A stretch of 64,000 nucleotides of DNA, from assembly GCA_047975195.1 (NCBI GenBank), contig JBKEDB010000013.1, positions 1 through 64,000 of the forward strand, read 5' to 3'. The stretch comes from Cumulibacter sp047975195 (GTDB taxonomy: Bacteria; Actinomycetota; Actinomycetes; Mycobacteriales; Antricoccaceae). Made by a program: the position numbers and the translations under genes. Positions 18,160 through 26,479 of the stretch are shown here, one piece after another (position 1 is the stretch's first letter; each line of letters begins with the position of its first letter). The notes below the pieces were generated by a model that made no database searches, had not been told where the DNA came from, and saw only the letters and a list, made by a program, of their open reading frames with translations.

Positions 18160-18489
18160 CTAGACGTTGCCGAGGTTGGCGAACTCGGCCTCGGACTTCT
18201 GAATTGCCTGCTGGCCCTGCTCGTCCGCCTGGTTGTACTGAACGCCCGCCTGCGACATGTCCTCACCCAATGTGGTGAGAGCGTAGTGAAGCTTGTTCGT
18301 CGCGGCCTCGACCTGGGCCTTAGCAGAGATGAAGCTCGTGCCGCCTGCGCCCTTCCATGTGGACTGAAGCGGCTCAAGGCCGTTCATCAGTGCGGCAAGC
18401 ATGTTCTTGATGCGCTCACCCGCGTCGGAAGCCTGCTTCGCGTACTCCGCCGGGTCGGAATGACCAATACTGGTACCGGTTGTCGACAT
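18160..18489 (-). CDS. WXG100-family protein (CFP-10-like) with W-K-G and Y-x-x-x-D signal
   Basis: A 109-residue protein with W45-K-G47 and a C-terminal Y85-N-Q-A-D89, the Y-x-x-x-D/E export signal of T7SS substrates. It is therefore the signal-bearing partner of the Esx pair, likely the one bound by the third ATPase domain of EccC. The ATG at 18489 is chosen with GAGGAG upstream; a longer in-frame start at 18546 has no good RBS. It is first in the bicistron. The promoter region upstream carries a palindrome over the -35 position (18571-18601). Confidence 0.92.
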   Translation of the reverse strand: MSTTGTSIGHSDPAEYAKQASDAGERIKNMLAALMNGLEPLQSTWKGAGGTSFISAKAQVEAATNKLHYALTTLGEDMSQAGVQYNQADEQGQQAIQKSEAEFANLGNV

Positions 18490-18570
18490 CCTCTTCTGGC
18501 TCCTCGGTTGGTTGTATTCGAGCGGTCCTGCGCTCCTGATCGACACAGCCGCCCCGCTGTGACGAGCACC

Positions 18571-18601
18571 AGGCTAATTGCGTTCCGCCCTGGCGCGGAA
18601 C
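18571..18601 (-). promoter_or_regulatory. Candidate promoter and palindromic operator of the esx pair
   Basis: The minus strand shows a -10-like TAGCCT (18571-18576). Its -35 zone is covered by a perfect 7-bp inverted repeat, GTTCCGC/GCGGAAC (18582-18588 and 18595-18601, 6-nt spacer). The start codon of the first esx gene is about 80 nt downstream. A repressor or activator site is plausible but unproven. Confidence 0.4.
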
Positions 18602-18650
18602 CGATTTCGGAAAGGTTCATGTGGTGGTCACTCAATGCTGGCCAGGGCAG

Positions 18651-20072
18651 TTAGCCGCTCGCCCGCGCGGACACTGGATCTAGCGCGGGTCCCTCGGGAA
18701 TCCTGGCTACGAGCGTTGCGGGCATCGTCACGGGGCTGACTTGATCGAGACCTAACGCGGCCGCGGCCTGCTCTCCGGGCACCGCGAATCGCACGCCCTC
18801 ATCCGTCACCAGGTATAGCGCGCCGTCGGTCGCGGTCGGCGATTGCGCAGAACGCACATATACCGCGTGCCCGCCGCGTACCAGCACCTGATCAGCCAGC
18901 ACGGTGCCGTTGCTTGTGCGCTGCGGAGTCGCGAGCGCGTACTGATCGTCCTCGGATGACGGGTCGACCGCGACGTCGAGTTCGGCGGAATTGCTGCCGA
19001 GCGATGCGCACACCGTGGAACTGGCGCTGGAAACCTGCGCGGGCGTGGGGATATCGCGGGGAGCATCGTCAAATGACGACGGCGGCAGATCCTCACGTGG
19101 CGCGGCGGTCACCACGGCGTTGTCGACCTCGAGCGCCGTGGGGCTCTTTCCGTCGTACGCCGCCGAAGTCCCGGGAGCGGACAACGTCACGTTCGCTTCA
19201 ACCTCGCTAATGTTGCGCAGATCATCCTTGCGGACCAAGTAGAACTGTTTGGTCGTCGCGTCGACCAGGACTTGCCCGACCTTGTATTGCTTCACCGCTG
19301 ATGAGGATTGGCCCGCGGAGGAGGTCGCGAGCGGTTTGATTTCCTGCCCGACCGGCAAACTGTCCAGCAGAGCTGGACCGACCTCGATCTGCGGCGCATC
19401 ACGCAATCCGAGCGCGGTGATCGCAGGGTCAGGGTCCGGGAGTAGGAAACGGTGCCCATGCCACACCAGGTACACCGCGTCGGAGTTCATATCTGCCAGG
19501 AGCAGGCTGCCGTCGCCGATCGAGTTGCCGCCGGGGTCTGATTGACCGACCAGCAGCGTCGTGCGTGGGGTCAGGTCGCCAGTCTCAGTCTTGGTCATAC
19601 CGCTGCACATCACCCACGGATCGGCGAGGAAGCTGTCCGGCTGCGGGATCGAATCCGGTGCTCCGGCGATGCCCAGTCGTGGGCCGCGGGGAGCGCCAGC
19701 CAGTGAGGCTTGCGATACCGACACCGGGGTGGGATTGCCCACCAGCAGGGCAGCCGACGCGTAGTTGAGGACCGGGTGTAACGCGAACTCCCGCGTCTGG
19801 GGATCCTCGAGCCACGCGTAGGTCGCGCCGGTCTCCTCCTCGAGGAAGACCTCGCCCGCGTCCTTCCACGTCGTGTTACCGCCGCCGTTGATGACGCCGA
19901 TGACTCCGGAGACCGCCACTGCGAGGACGGCGACCATCACGCTGCCGAACATCGCACCGCCCAACCTGCGCAGCGGAGTCTGAGCGGGGTCGGTCTCCCG
20001 CAGCACGAGCCCGGAGACAACGCGGCGAAGACTGAATTGGTACGACTGGAACAGATCGCGTTTGGTTGCCAC
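18651..20072 (-). CDS. eccB: ESX secretion protein EccB
   Basis: A 473-residue protein. The N-terminus (T-K-R-D-L-F-Q-S-Y-Q-F) and the following basic segment match EccB, with one membrane helix at about 40-62 and a large extracytoplasmic region. EccB is a core subunit of the ESX inner-membrane complex, with its periplasmic part forming the outer vestibule where MycP docks. The start is a GTG at 20072, 3 bp after the eccD stop, so translation is coupled. Length is near the family norm (about 480-500). It is followed by the promoter region of the esx pair. Confidence 0.95.
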   Translation of the reverse strand: MATKRDLFQSYQFSLRRVVSGLVLRETDPAQTPLRRLGGAMFGSVMVAVLAVAVSGVIGVINGGGNTTWKDAGEVFLEEETGATYAWLEDPQTREFALHPVLNYASAALLVGNPTPVSVSQASLAGAPRGPRLGIAGAPDSIPQPDSFLADPWVMCSGMTKTETGDLTPRTTLLVGQSDPGGNSIGDGSLLLADMNSDAVYLVWHGHRFLLPDPDPAITALGLRDAPQIEVGPALLDSLPVGQEIKPLATSSAGQSSSAVKQYKVGQVLVDATTKQFYLVRKDDLRNISEVEANVTLSAPGTSAAYDGKSPTALEVDNAVVTAAPREDLPPSSFDDAPRDIPTPAQVSSASSTVCASLGSNSAELDVAVDPSSEDDQYALATPQRTSNGTVLADQVLVRGGHAVYVRSAQSPTATDGALYLVTDEGVRFAVPGEQAAAALGLDQVSPVTMPATLVARIPEGPALDPVSARASG

Positions 20073-20075
20073 CCC

Positions 20076-21518
20076 TCAGCCCCACAGTCCTCGAACGTAC
20101 GAGAACAGGCCGACCACCAGGCACATGATCGGCACGATCGCCAGCGACGCCAGTATGTCGATGATGTCTGCGATTCGGGCGACGTACGGCGTAGGTTGCC
20201 GCGTGTGGAAGTAACGGCCCACGGCGATCAGCAGCAGTGCTAGTAATGCGAGCGCTGGTATGGCAATTGTCGCCCGCTGTTCGGCGTCCAACTCCGCAAT
20301 GAGTGAAAAGGCCATGAGAGCAAGTGATCCTGCACCGCTGACGAGTAACGGAACGCGGTGACGCGCGGTGGGGAACAACCGTGCTCGAAGCAGAACGGTG
20401 ACCGCCACGAGGGCGACGAAGATGATCGCCGAGGTACGGCCGGAACCCAGGAGCAGCAGGCTGCTAACGAGCGAGACCGCGGCCGATCCCATCAACAACC
20501 CGGTCAAGATCTCGTCCGAGCGGCGAACGGTGCCGTGCACTCGTTCGATCGGGATCTGCGGTTCGTCGGCCAGCAATTCATCGGTGCTCGTCGGCAGCGC
20601 CGGTACGGGAAGTTTGCCCAATCGGATCGACAGGATCGGGAACGCGGCGGTGAAGATGGTCACCGTCGTGATGGCGATCGCTGCGGTGTCCGCCGCATCG
20701 ATGTGATCGGCCAGTGCCAGCGAGCAGGCCAGCAGGCCGACGAGCCCGATCCACGCGGTCGCGATGAAGTACTGGATTTGCTGCGCGACCAGCAGGATGG
20801 AGAGCATTGACGCCACGACCAAACACCCGCTGGCCAGGATGTACTGCCACGCATCGAAATCAGCGAATGCTTGGTCCCCGCCGAGCACGACTAACCCGCC
20901 GGCTGCGGCATACAGTGTGCCCATGCTCGCGCAGGTCACCGCCGACGCGGTATCGCCAGGTTGGGTGCGTGAAAGGCCATAAGCGGCGAATAGCAGTACG
21001 ACGGCGATAGCCAACGCAATCAGGCCAGGGCTTCGCCATGAGGGTCCCGACAGCATCAGCCAGAACAGCCCCATGAGCAGGCTCAGCGCGCCAAGTAGAA
21101 GTCCGGTGAGATGGGTGCGAGATCCAGACCATGGGCTCGTCGACTTACGAGTGCCGGTCGCTATCGCGTCCACAACGTCGTCGTAGTCGACTTCCGGCCA
21201 TTCGGTGAATCGCCCGACCATGTGAAGGACTTCGCCGTCGCGTACTTGCTGATCTTCCAGCGTGCGGTCGTGATCGATGGGCGTACCGTCGGCGCGGTGC
21301 AGAACCCAGCCGCCATCTCGCTGAGCGTCGTCTGCCGCGGATTCGCCTGCGGCGGTGATTAACGACAGCATCAACTCCGCGACCGGCACGGACTGCGGGA
21401 GCGCGATGTCGATTCTGCGTTGCGGTGCAGCTACCGTAATTCGGGCTAGGTCATCTGAAACTGCGCGCGTCACGGGTGACTCCATGAGATGAGGGGTCCT
21501 GGCTGGCGTGGCTACCAT
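20076..21518 (-). CDS. eccD: ESX secretion protein EccD
   Basis: A 480-residue protein. About 110 N-terminal residues form a ubiquitin-like domain (I-T-V-A-A-P-x-R-R-I-D-I-A-L-P and D-E-x-L-like turns). It is followed by about eleven hydrophobic helices, as in EccD, which forms the membrane barrels of the ESX complex. The start at 21518 is chosen because GAGAGG lies about 8 nt upstream; ATG 21485 is an alternative. It is divergent from eccC with only about 50 bp between starts, so both promoters are packed in this gap. It is coupled to eccB downstream. Confidence 0.95.
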   Translation of the reverse strand: MVATPARTPHLMESPVTRAVSDDLARITVAAPQRRIDIALPQSVPVAELMLSLITAAGESAADDAQRDGGWVLHRADGTPIDHDRTLEDQQVRDGEVLHMVGRFTEWPEVDYDDVVDAIATGTRKSTSPWSGSRTHLTGLLLGALSLLMGLFWLMLSGPSWRSPGLIALAIAVVLLFAAYGLSRTQPGDTASAVTCASMGTLYAAAGGLVVLGGDQAFADFDAWQYILASGCLVVASMLSILLVAQQIQYFIATAWIGLVGLLACSLALADHIDAADTAAIAITTVTIFTAAFPILSIRLGKLPVPALPTSTDELLADEPQIPIERVHGTVRRSDEILTGLLMGSAAVSLVSSLLLLGSGRTSAIIFVALVAVTVLLRARLFPTARHRVPLLVSGAGSLALMAFSLIAELDAEQRATIAIPALALLALLLIAVGRYFHTRQPTPYVARIADIIDILASLAIVPIMCLVVGLFSYVRGLWG

Positions 21519-21571
21519 AATGGCACCCCTCTCGGACCGTGGAGCTTTCCGCCCGTCGAAGGAGATACCGC

Positions 21572-24500
21572 TTGGGAACGTTGATTGTTCGCCGTCAGCC
21601 GCGACGGGAGGCTCCGGAGCTTCCGACCGGCGAGGTGGTGATCGACCCGCCCCCAGAGATTCCGCGCGACAGCGGGAAAAACTGGTCGCAGATGCTGATG
21701 ATGCTGCCGATGCTCGCCGGCGCCGGTGCGATGGCATTGATGTTCAGCAGCCGCGGCGGCGGTGGACCGATGGGGTACGTGTTAGGTGCGTTGTTCGGGC
21801 TGTCAGCGCTCGGCATGATCGGTGTCGGCCTGATGCAGAACACCGGCGGCGGTAGCAAGCGTGAGCGCACTGCGCAGCGGCGCGACTACATGCGTCACCT
21901 TGCCTCGCATCGCAGCAATGTTAAGAAAACGATTACCCAGCAGGCGAAGGCGATGTTCTATCGCCACCCGGAACCCGATCAACTCCTCGTCACGGCGGCG
22001 AGTTATCGGCTATGGGAACGCCGCCGCGAGGACGCCGACTTCGGCGCCGTGCGGCTTGGACTAGGGCCGCAACAACTCGCGACGCCGCTGATCACGCCGC
22101 AGACCAAACCACTGGATGAACTCGAACCCGTGTGTGCCGCGGCCCTTCGAAAGTTCGTCAACACCTACGCAAATGTGCCAGGGCTGCCAATAGCGATGGC
22201 GCTCAACGGGTTCAGTCGCGTCTACATCACCGGAGCGGACGAGGACGCACGCGCGATGGTGCGCGCGCTATTGGCGCAAACCGCCGTGCACCATTCGCCG
22301 GACGACGTGATGATCGCGATGTGTGTGGGGCATGAGGAGCGAGCGAACTGGGAATGGGCGAAGTGGCTGCCGCACGGATTCCATCCCGAGCGTGAGGACG
22401 CCGCCGGCAATCTACGCCTCGTTGCGCCGAACATGCCCTCGATCGAAGCGATGCTGGACGACATCCTGAGCGTGCGGCCTCGCTTCAATCCGGCCGGAGG
22501 GCAGGCGCAGATCGCCGGCCCGCACCTGCTGGTCGTCATCGACGGTGGCAATGTGGCCGGCTCCAGTCACCTCATGGCCGATTCTGGCCTCGAGGGCGTC
22601 ACCGTGATCGATCTCTCCACTGCGCCGCCGCGGATGCTGGAGAGTTCCATGCTCGTGCTGAATGTGGACGAGAATCGGACGGTTCGCAGCCGTACCGACG
22701 ATGTCGAGTCTAAGCTAGGCATCGCCGACCGGTTGAGCCTCGCCGATGTCGAGGCGCTCGCGCGTTACCTGGCACCTCGTCGGATGTCGATTGGGTCGGT
22801 CGGGGACAAGGCGATGAGCTCGGCGATGGGCCTAGGTGAGCTGCTTGATCTCGGCGACCCTTACAACTACGACGTCACTCGCGGCTGGAAACCGCGCGCC
22901 AACCGTGATCAGTTGCGAGTGCCGATCGGCATCGGTCCGGACGGTCGACCTGTGGATCTGGATATCAAGGAATCGGCGCAGGACGGGATGGGTCCGCACG
23001 GGCTGCTGATCGGCGCGACCGGTTCGGGAAAGTCCGAACTGCTGCGAACGTTGGTGCTCGCCCTCGCAATCACGCACAGTTCGGAGAATCTGAACTTCGT
23101 GCTCGTGGACTTCAAGGGCGGCGCGACGTTCACCAAGCTGGACCGGCTACCGCATACCTCTGCGGTCATCACGAACCTGTCGGACGAACTGCCGCTGGTT
23201 GACCGAATGGTTGATGCGATCAACGGTGAGCTGCTACGCCGTCAGGAGCTACTACGTACCGCCGGCAAGTTTTCCAGCCTGCGCGATTACGAGAAGGCCA
23301 GACTCGCCGGCGCACCGCTGGATCCCATGCCCAGCCTGCTGATCGTCTGTGACGAGTTCTCTGAGCTGCTGTCGGCCAAACCGGACTTCATCGACATGTT
23401 CGTGCAGATCGGCCGCGTCGGCCGGTCGCTGGGCGTGCACTTGCTGCTCGCGTCCCAGCGGCTGGAGGAAGGGCGCCTTCGAGGCCTGGACACGCATCTG
23501 TCTTACCGAGTATCGCTACGCACGAACTCGGCGTCCGAGTCGCGAGTCGTCATCGGAGCCCCCGACGCGTTCGAACTTCCGCGTGCCCCGGGACACGGCT
23601 ATATCAAGTTCGGCACCGACCCGCTCGATCGCTTTCGCGCCGCGTATGTCTCGGGTATGTACAAGCGAAAGAAGGCCGGCCAGGCTGCCGGCGGAACGCC
23701 GAGCGAGGTAGCGATTCTCGCGTACGACACGCTTTACCACGCACCCAAGGTCGAGACCGAACCGACGACGGACATCGAGGAGAAGCCCGACGATCCGGAC
23801 GAGGGCGTCGGTGAGAGCCTGCTCGACATCGTCGTTGACCGGATCGAGGGACGTGGCCCGGAGGCGCACCGGGTGTGGTTGCCGCCGTTGGCCGAGCCTC
23901 CCACTTTGGATCAGCTGCTGCCGGGGCTCTCCACTGACCCGCAGTATGGGTTGACGGTCTCGGGATCCGACCTCCGCGGCACGCTCCGGGCGAACGTCGG
24001 AGTGATCGACAAACCCTTCGAACAACGTCGCGAAACTCTACAGATCGACCTCACCGGAGCCGGTGGGCACGTCATGGTCGTGGGTGCGCCACAGTCCGGG
24101 AAATCCAACTTCCTGCGCTCGATCGTGTGTGGGCTAGCGCTGACGCACACCCCAGCGGAGGTTCAGTTCTACGGTTTCGATTTCGGCGGCGGCGGACTGG
24201 GCGCGTTGCGCGAACTTCCGCATGTCGGCTCGGTTGCCTCACGGCGCGACACGAACACGGTGCGGCGCACCATGGCCGAGTTGAAGCAATTGCTGGAGAT
24301 GCGTGAGGCGCTGTTCGCGCAGTACGGCGTGGAGAATATGGCCGCATATCGACGGGCCAAGGCGCGCGGGGAGTTCGCCCAGGACCCGTACGGCGATGTG
24401 TTTCTGGTCATCGATGGTTGGCAGACCGTGCGCAACGATTTCGAACCGATCGAACCCATCTTGAACGAGATCGGCACCCGGGGCTTGTCGTACGGGATCC

Positions 24501-25546
24501 ACTTGGTCGGTTCGGCGTCGCGCTGGATGGACCTGCGATTGGCGCTGCGCGACATGTTCGGCACCAAGTTCGAGTTGCGCCTGGGCGATCCCGGAGATTC
24601 AGTGCTGGGGCGTCGCGTCGCCATGAACGTGCCCGATGACAAGCCAGGCCGCGGGCTCACCGACGACCTGCTACACATGCTGACGGCTATACCGAGAATC
24701 GATGGCGTGCAGGAGGTGGACTCGCTACCGGACGGTGTTGCCGACCTGATCGCGCGCGTGAAGGAAGCCTGGCCGCACCCGGGTGCCCCCAGTGTTCGGC
24801 TGCTGCCGCCTGAGATCGGCTATGCGGCAGTGCCAAGCGATCCAGCCCGCGGTGTGTCGATCGGCTTGTCCGAGACCGACCTCGGACCGGTGTACGTGGA
24901 CGTCCTCAACGAACCGCTACTTGTGGTCTACGGCGACAGTGAGTCGGGTAAGTCGAACCTGCTACGGGTGATGGCGTATCGGGTGATGGAGCAGTACTCG
25001 CCGGACGAGGCCAAGATCATCATCATCGACCCGCGCCGGTCGCTACTTGGCGAAGTTCCGGAGGACTACCTACTCGCGTACGGGACGACGTCCGATCACG
25101 CCGGCAAGATGAGTGAACAATTGTCGCGTTCGCTGACCAGACGATTGCCCGGCAGCGACGTCACGCCAGAGCAATTGCGCAACCGAACCTGGTGGAGCGG
25201 CCCGGAACTTTTCTTCTTCATCGACGACTACGACCTCGCGAGCACCGGGTCACCGCCGCCACTGCAACCACTGGTGGACTTCATGCCGCAAGCGCGTGAC
25301 ATCGGTCTGCATCTGACTGTCACCCGCCGATCCGGTGGCGCCGGACGGGCGCAGTACGAACAAATGCTGCAGCGCATGAAGGAGTTGGCCGCGCCCGGAA
25401 TCGTGATGTCCGGCACCCGCGACGAGGGTGCGCTGGTGGGCACGGTGCGTCCCGAGGCATTGCCGGCGGGGCGCGGTTATTACGTGACGCGACGTGAGGG
25501 AACCCGCCTCATCCAGATCGCGTGGAAGCCTCCCGCAGACCTGTAA
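21572..25546 (+). CDS. eccC: ESX motor ATPase EccC (fused EccCa/EccCb)
   Basis: A 1324-residue protein with two membrane helices near residues 35-85 and three FtsK/SpoIIIE ATPase domains. Their P-loops are G-A-T-G-S-G-K-S (about 481), G-A-P-Q-S-G-K-S (about 838) and G-D-S-E-S-G-K-S (about 1121). The matching acidic strands are L-L-I-V-C-D-E, V-F-L-V-I-D-G and F-F-F-I-D-D, so the first domain has the intact Walker B. EccC recognises Esx substrates and powers export. A TTG start at 21572 is preferred because AAGGAGA lies 6 nt upstream, whereas the in-frame GTG at 21539 has no RBS. Fusion of the two EccC halves is normal for many ESX types. The secreted-protein genes follow on the same strand. 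Confidence 0.96.
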   Translation: MGTLIVRRQPRREAPELPTGEVVIDPPPEIPRDSGKNWSQMLMMLPMLAGAGAMALMFSSRGGGGPMGYVLGALFGLSALGMIGVGLMQNTGGGSKRERTAQRRDYMRHLASHRSNVKKTITQQAKAMFYRHPEPDQLLVTAASYRLWERRREDADFGAVRLGLGPQQLATPLITPQTKPLDELEPVCAAALRKFVNTYANVPGLPIAMALNGFSRVYITGADEDARAMVRALLAQTAVHHSPDDVMIAMCVGHEERANWEWAKWLPHGFHPEREDAAGNLRLVAPNMPSIEAMLDDILSVRPRFNPAGGQAQIAGPHLLVVIDGGNVAGSSHLMADSGLEGVTVIDLSTAPPRMLESSMLVLNVDENRTVRSRTDDVESKLGIADRLSLADVEALARYLAPRRMSIGSVGDKAMSSAMGLGELLDLGDPYNYDVTRGWKPRANRDQLRVPIGIGPDGRPVDLDIKESAQDGMGPHGLLIGATGSGKSELLRTLVLALAITHSSENLNFVLVDFKGGATFTKLDRLPHTSAVITNLSDELPLVDRMVDAINGELLRRQELLRTAGKFSSLRDYEKARLAGAPLDPMPSLLIVCDEFSELLSAKPDFIDMFVQIGRVGRSLGVHLLLASQRLEEGRLRGLDTHLSYRVSLRTNSASESRVVIGAPDAFELPRAPGHGYIKFGTDPLDRFRAAYVSGMYKRKKAGQAAGGTPSEVAILAYDTLYHAPKVETEPTTDIEEKPDDPDEGVGESLLDIVVDRIEGRGPEAHRVWLPPLAEPPTLDQLLPGLSTDPQYGLTVSGSDLRGTLRANVGVIDKPFEQRRETLQIDLTGAGGHVMVVGAPQSGKSNFLRSIVCGLALTHTPAEVQFYGFDFGGGGLGALRELPHVGSVASRRDTNTVRRTMAELKQLLEMREALFAQYGVENMAAYRRAKARGEFAQDPYGDVFLVIDGWQTVRNDFEPIEPILNEIGTRGLSYGIHLVGSASRWMDLRLALRDMFGTKFELRLGDPGDSVLGRRVAMNVPDDKPGRGLTDDLLHMLTAIPRIDGVQEVDSLPDGVADLIARVKEAWPHPGAPSVRLLPPEIGYAAVPSDPARGVSIGLSETDLGPVYVDVLNEPLLVVYGDSESGKSNLLRVMAYRVMEQYSPDEAKIIIIDPRRSLLGEVPEDYLLAYGTTSDHAGKMSEQLSRSLTRRLPGSDVTPEQLRNRTWWSGPELFFFIDDYDLASTGSPPPLQPLVDFMPQARDIGLHLTVTRRSGGAGRAQYEQMLQRMKELAAPGIVMSGTRDEGALVGTVRPEALPAGRGYYVTRREGTRLIQIAWKPPADL

Positions 25547-25575
25547 TTCCCGTGTCGTGCGGCGACGATGTCGGA

Positions 25576-25602
25576 TCCGCCTGAGGCGGACGGAAACGTC
25601 CG
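25576..25602 (+). promoter_or_regulatory. Two mutually exclusive small hairpins after eccC
   Basis: TCCGCC/GGCGGA (25576-25581 with 25585-25590) overlaps CGGACG/CGTCCG (25587-25592 with 25597-25602). The second is closed by a GAAA tetraloop. They share bases 25587-25590, so only one can form. They lie about 130 nt before the next start and have no U-tract. They may be a processing or attenuation element, or chance in GC-rich DNA. Confidence 0.3.
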
Positions 25603-25728
25603 GTGAACTTCTTCGCAAGCACGCCGCCGCCGTCCAGGACGCTCTGTATGTTGGGGAACGGCTCGGCGGGCGGTGACGTCCCACACGCGGTTGCCGACGA
25701 ATTCAGATGATGTGGCGAAGGAGTAATT

Positions 25729-26466
25729 GTGGGCGATTTCGACCTGCCCGGTATCAAGGTGGAGTCCCAAGCATTGATGAACTTCGCTCAGGGCGCCTCC
25801 GAGGATTACCAAACGCATGGCACGACGATCTCCGACAACTTCTCGAAGTTGGGCATGAAGGTTGGACTCAGCGGATTGCCGTCCGCAGCGTTGCTGGCCA
25901 CCTGGAACAACAACGTGATGCTCGCGACGTCGAACTTCCTGATGGACGTGAACTACGGACTCCAGGCCGTCACGACGGGCGCGGTCTCTGTCGCGGCGAT
26001 CTACCAGGAGAGTGACACCGACGCCGAGGCGCAGATGAACGCCGTGAACTCCGCGTTCTACCCGGTCTCCAGTGATCAGACACTCAGCGCGCAGCGAGCT
26101 GAGCAGCAGGCTGCGGCCGAACAGAACGGTGAGCAGACCGAGCAGGAGATCCTGAACGAGGCGGCCAACACCTCGATCACGGAGTCGTATGTCCCGACCG
26201 CCCCGGTGACGTCCTCGACGAACGCGTGCCGCCCGGCGGATCCGTACAGCGCTCAGGGTGCCGAGTCGCTGGTGGACCAGCACCAGGCCGATGATCAGGA
26301 CGATCAGCAGAACGGTGGGCACACCCACTACGACGAGTACGAAGCTCCGGAGGACACTCCGGAGGGCGCCAACGTGCCAGGCGCGCCTGAGGCAGAACAA
26401 CCTGACGAGGTGATTCTTGCGCCGGGGGCGGAGCCATCCGGGCCGGATCCGACGGCAGTAGCGTAA
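25729..26466 (+). CDS. Probable T7SS-secreted protein with Y-x-x-x-D signal
   Basis: A 245-residue protein. The first 100 residues are helical with a turn motif W59-N-N and an export signal Y92-Q-E-S-D96 at the end of the second helix, matching the T7SS helix-turn-helix plus Y-x-x-x-D/E pattern. The remainder is acidic and Gln/Pro-rich, probably disordered. GTG 25729 is preceded by AAGGAG 5 nt upstream. It sits between eccC and another WXG protein 13 bp downstream, so the two may form a secreted pair like PE/PPE or Esp partners. I do not recognise a specific family. A 306-codon frame on the other strand is rejected because this frame has the RBS and motif. Confidence 0.82.
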   Translation: MGDFDLPGIKVESQALMNFAQGASEDYQTHGTTISDNFSKLGMKVGLSGLPSAALLATWNNNVMLATSNFLMDVNYGLQAVTTGAVSVAAIYQESDTDAEAQMNAVNSAFYPVSSDQTLSAQRAEQQAAAEQNGEQTEQEILNEAANTSITESYVPTAPVTSSTNACRPADPYSAQGAESLVDQHQADDQDDQQNGGHTHYDEYEAPEDTPEGANVPGAPEAEQPDEVILAPGAEPSGPDPTAVA

Positions 26467-26479
26467 GGGGCGATCAACA

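Noticed and set aside
25480..26400. 306-codon minus-strand ORF
   Set aside because: It overlaps the eccC end and the plus-strand secreted-protein gene, which has AAGGAG, a GTG start and a Y-x-x-x-D signal.
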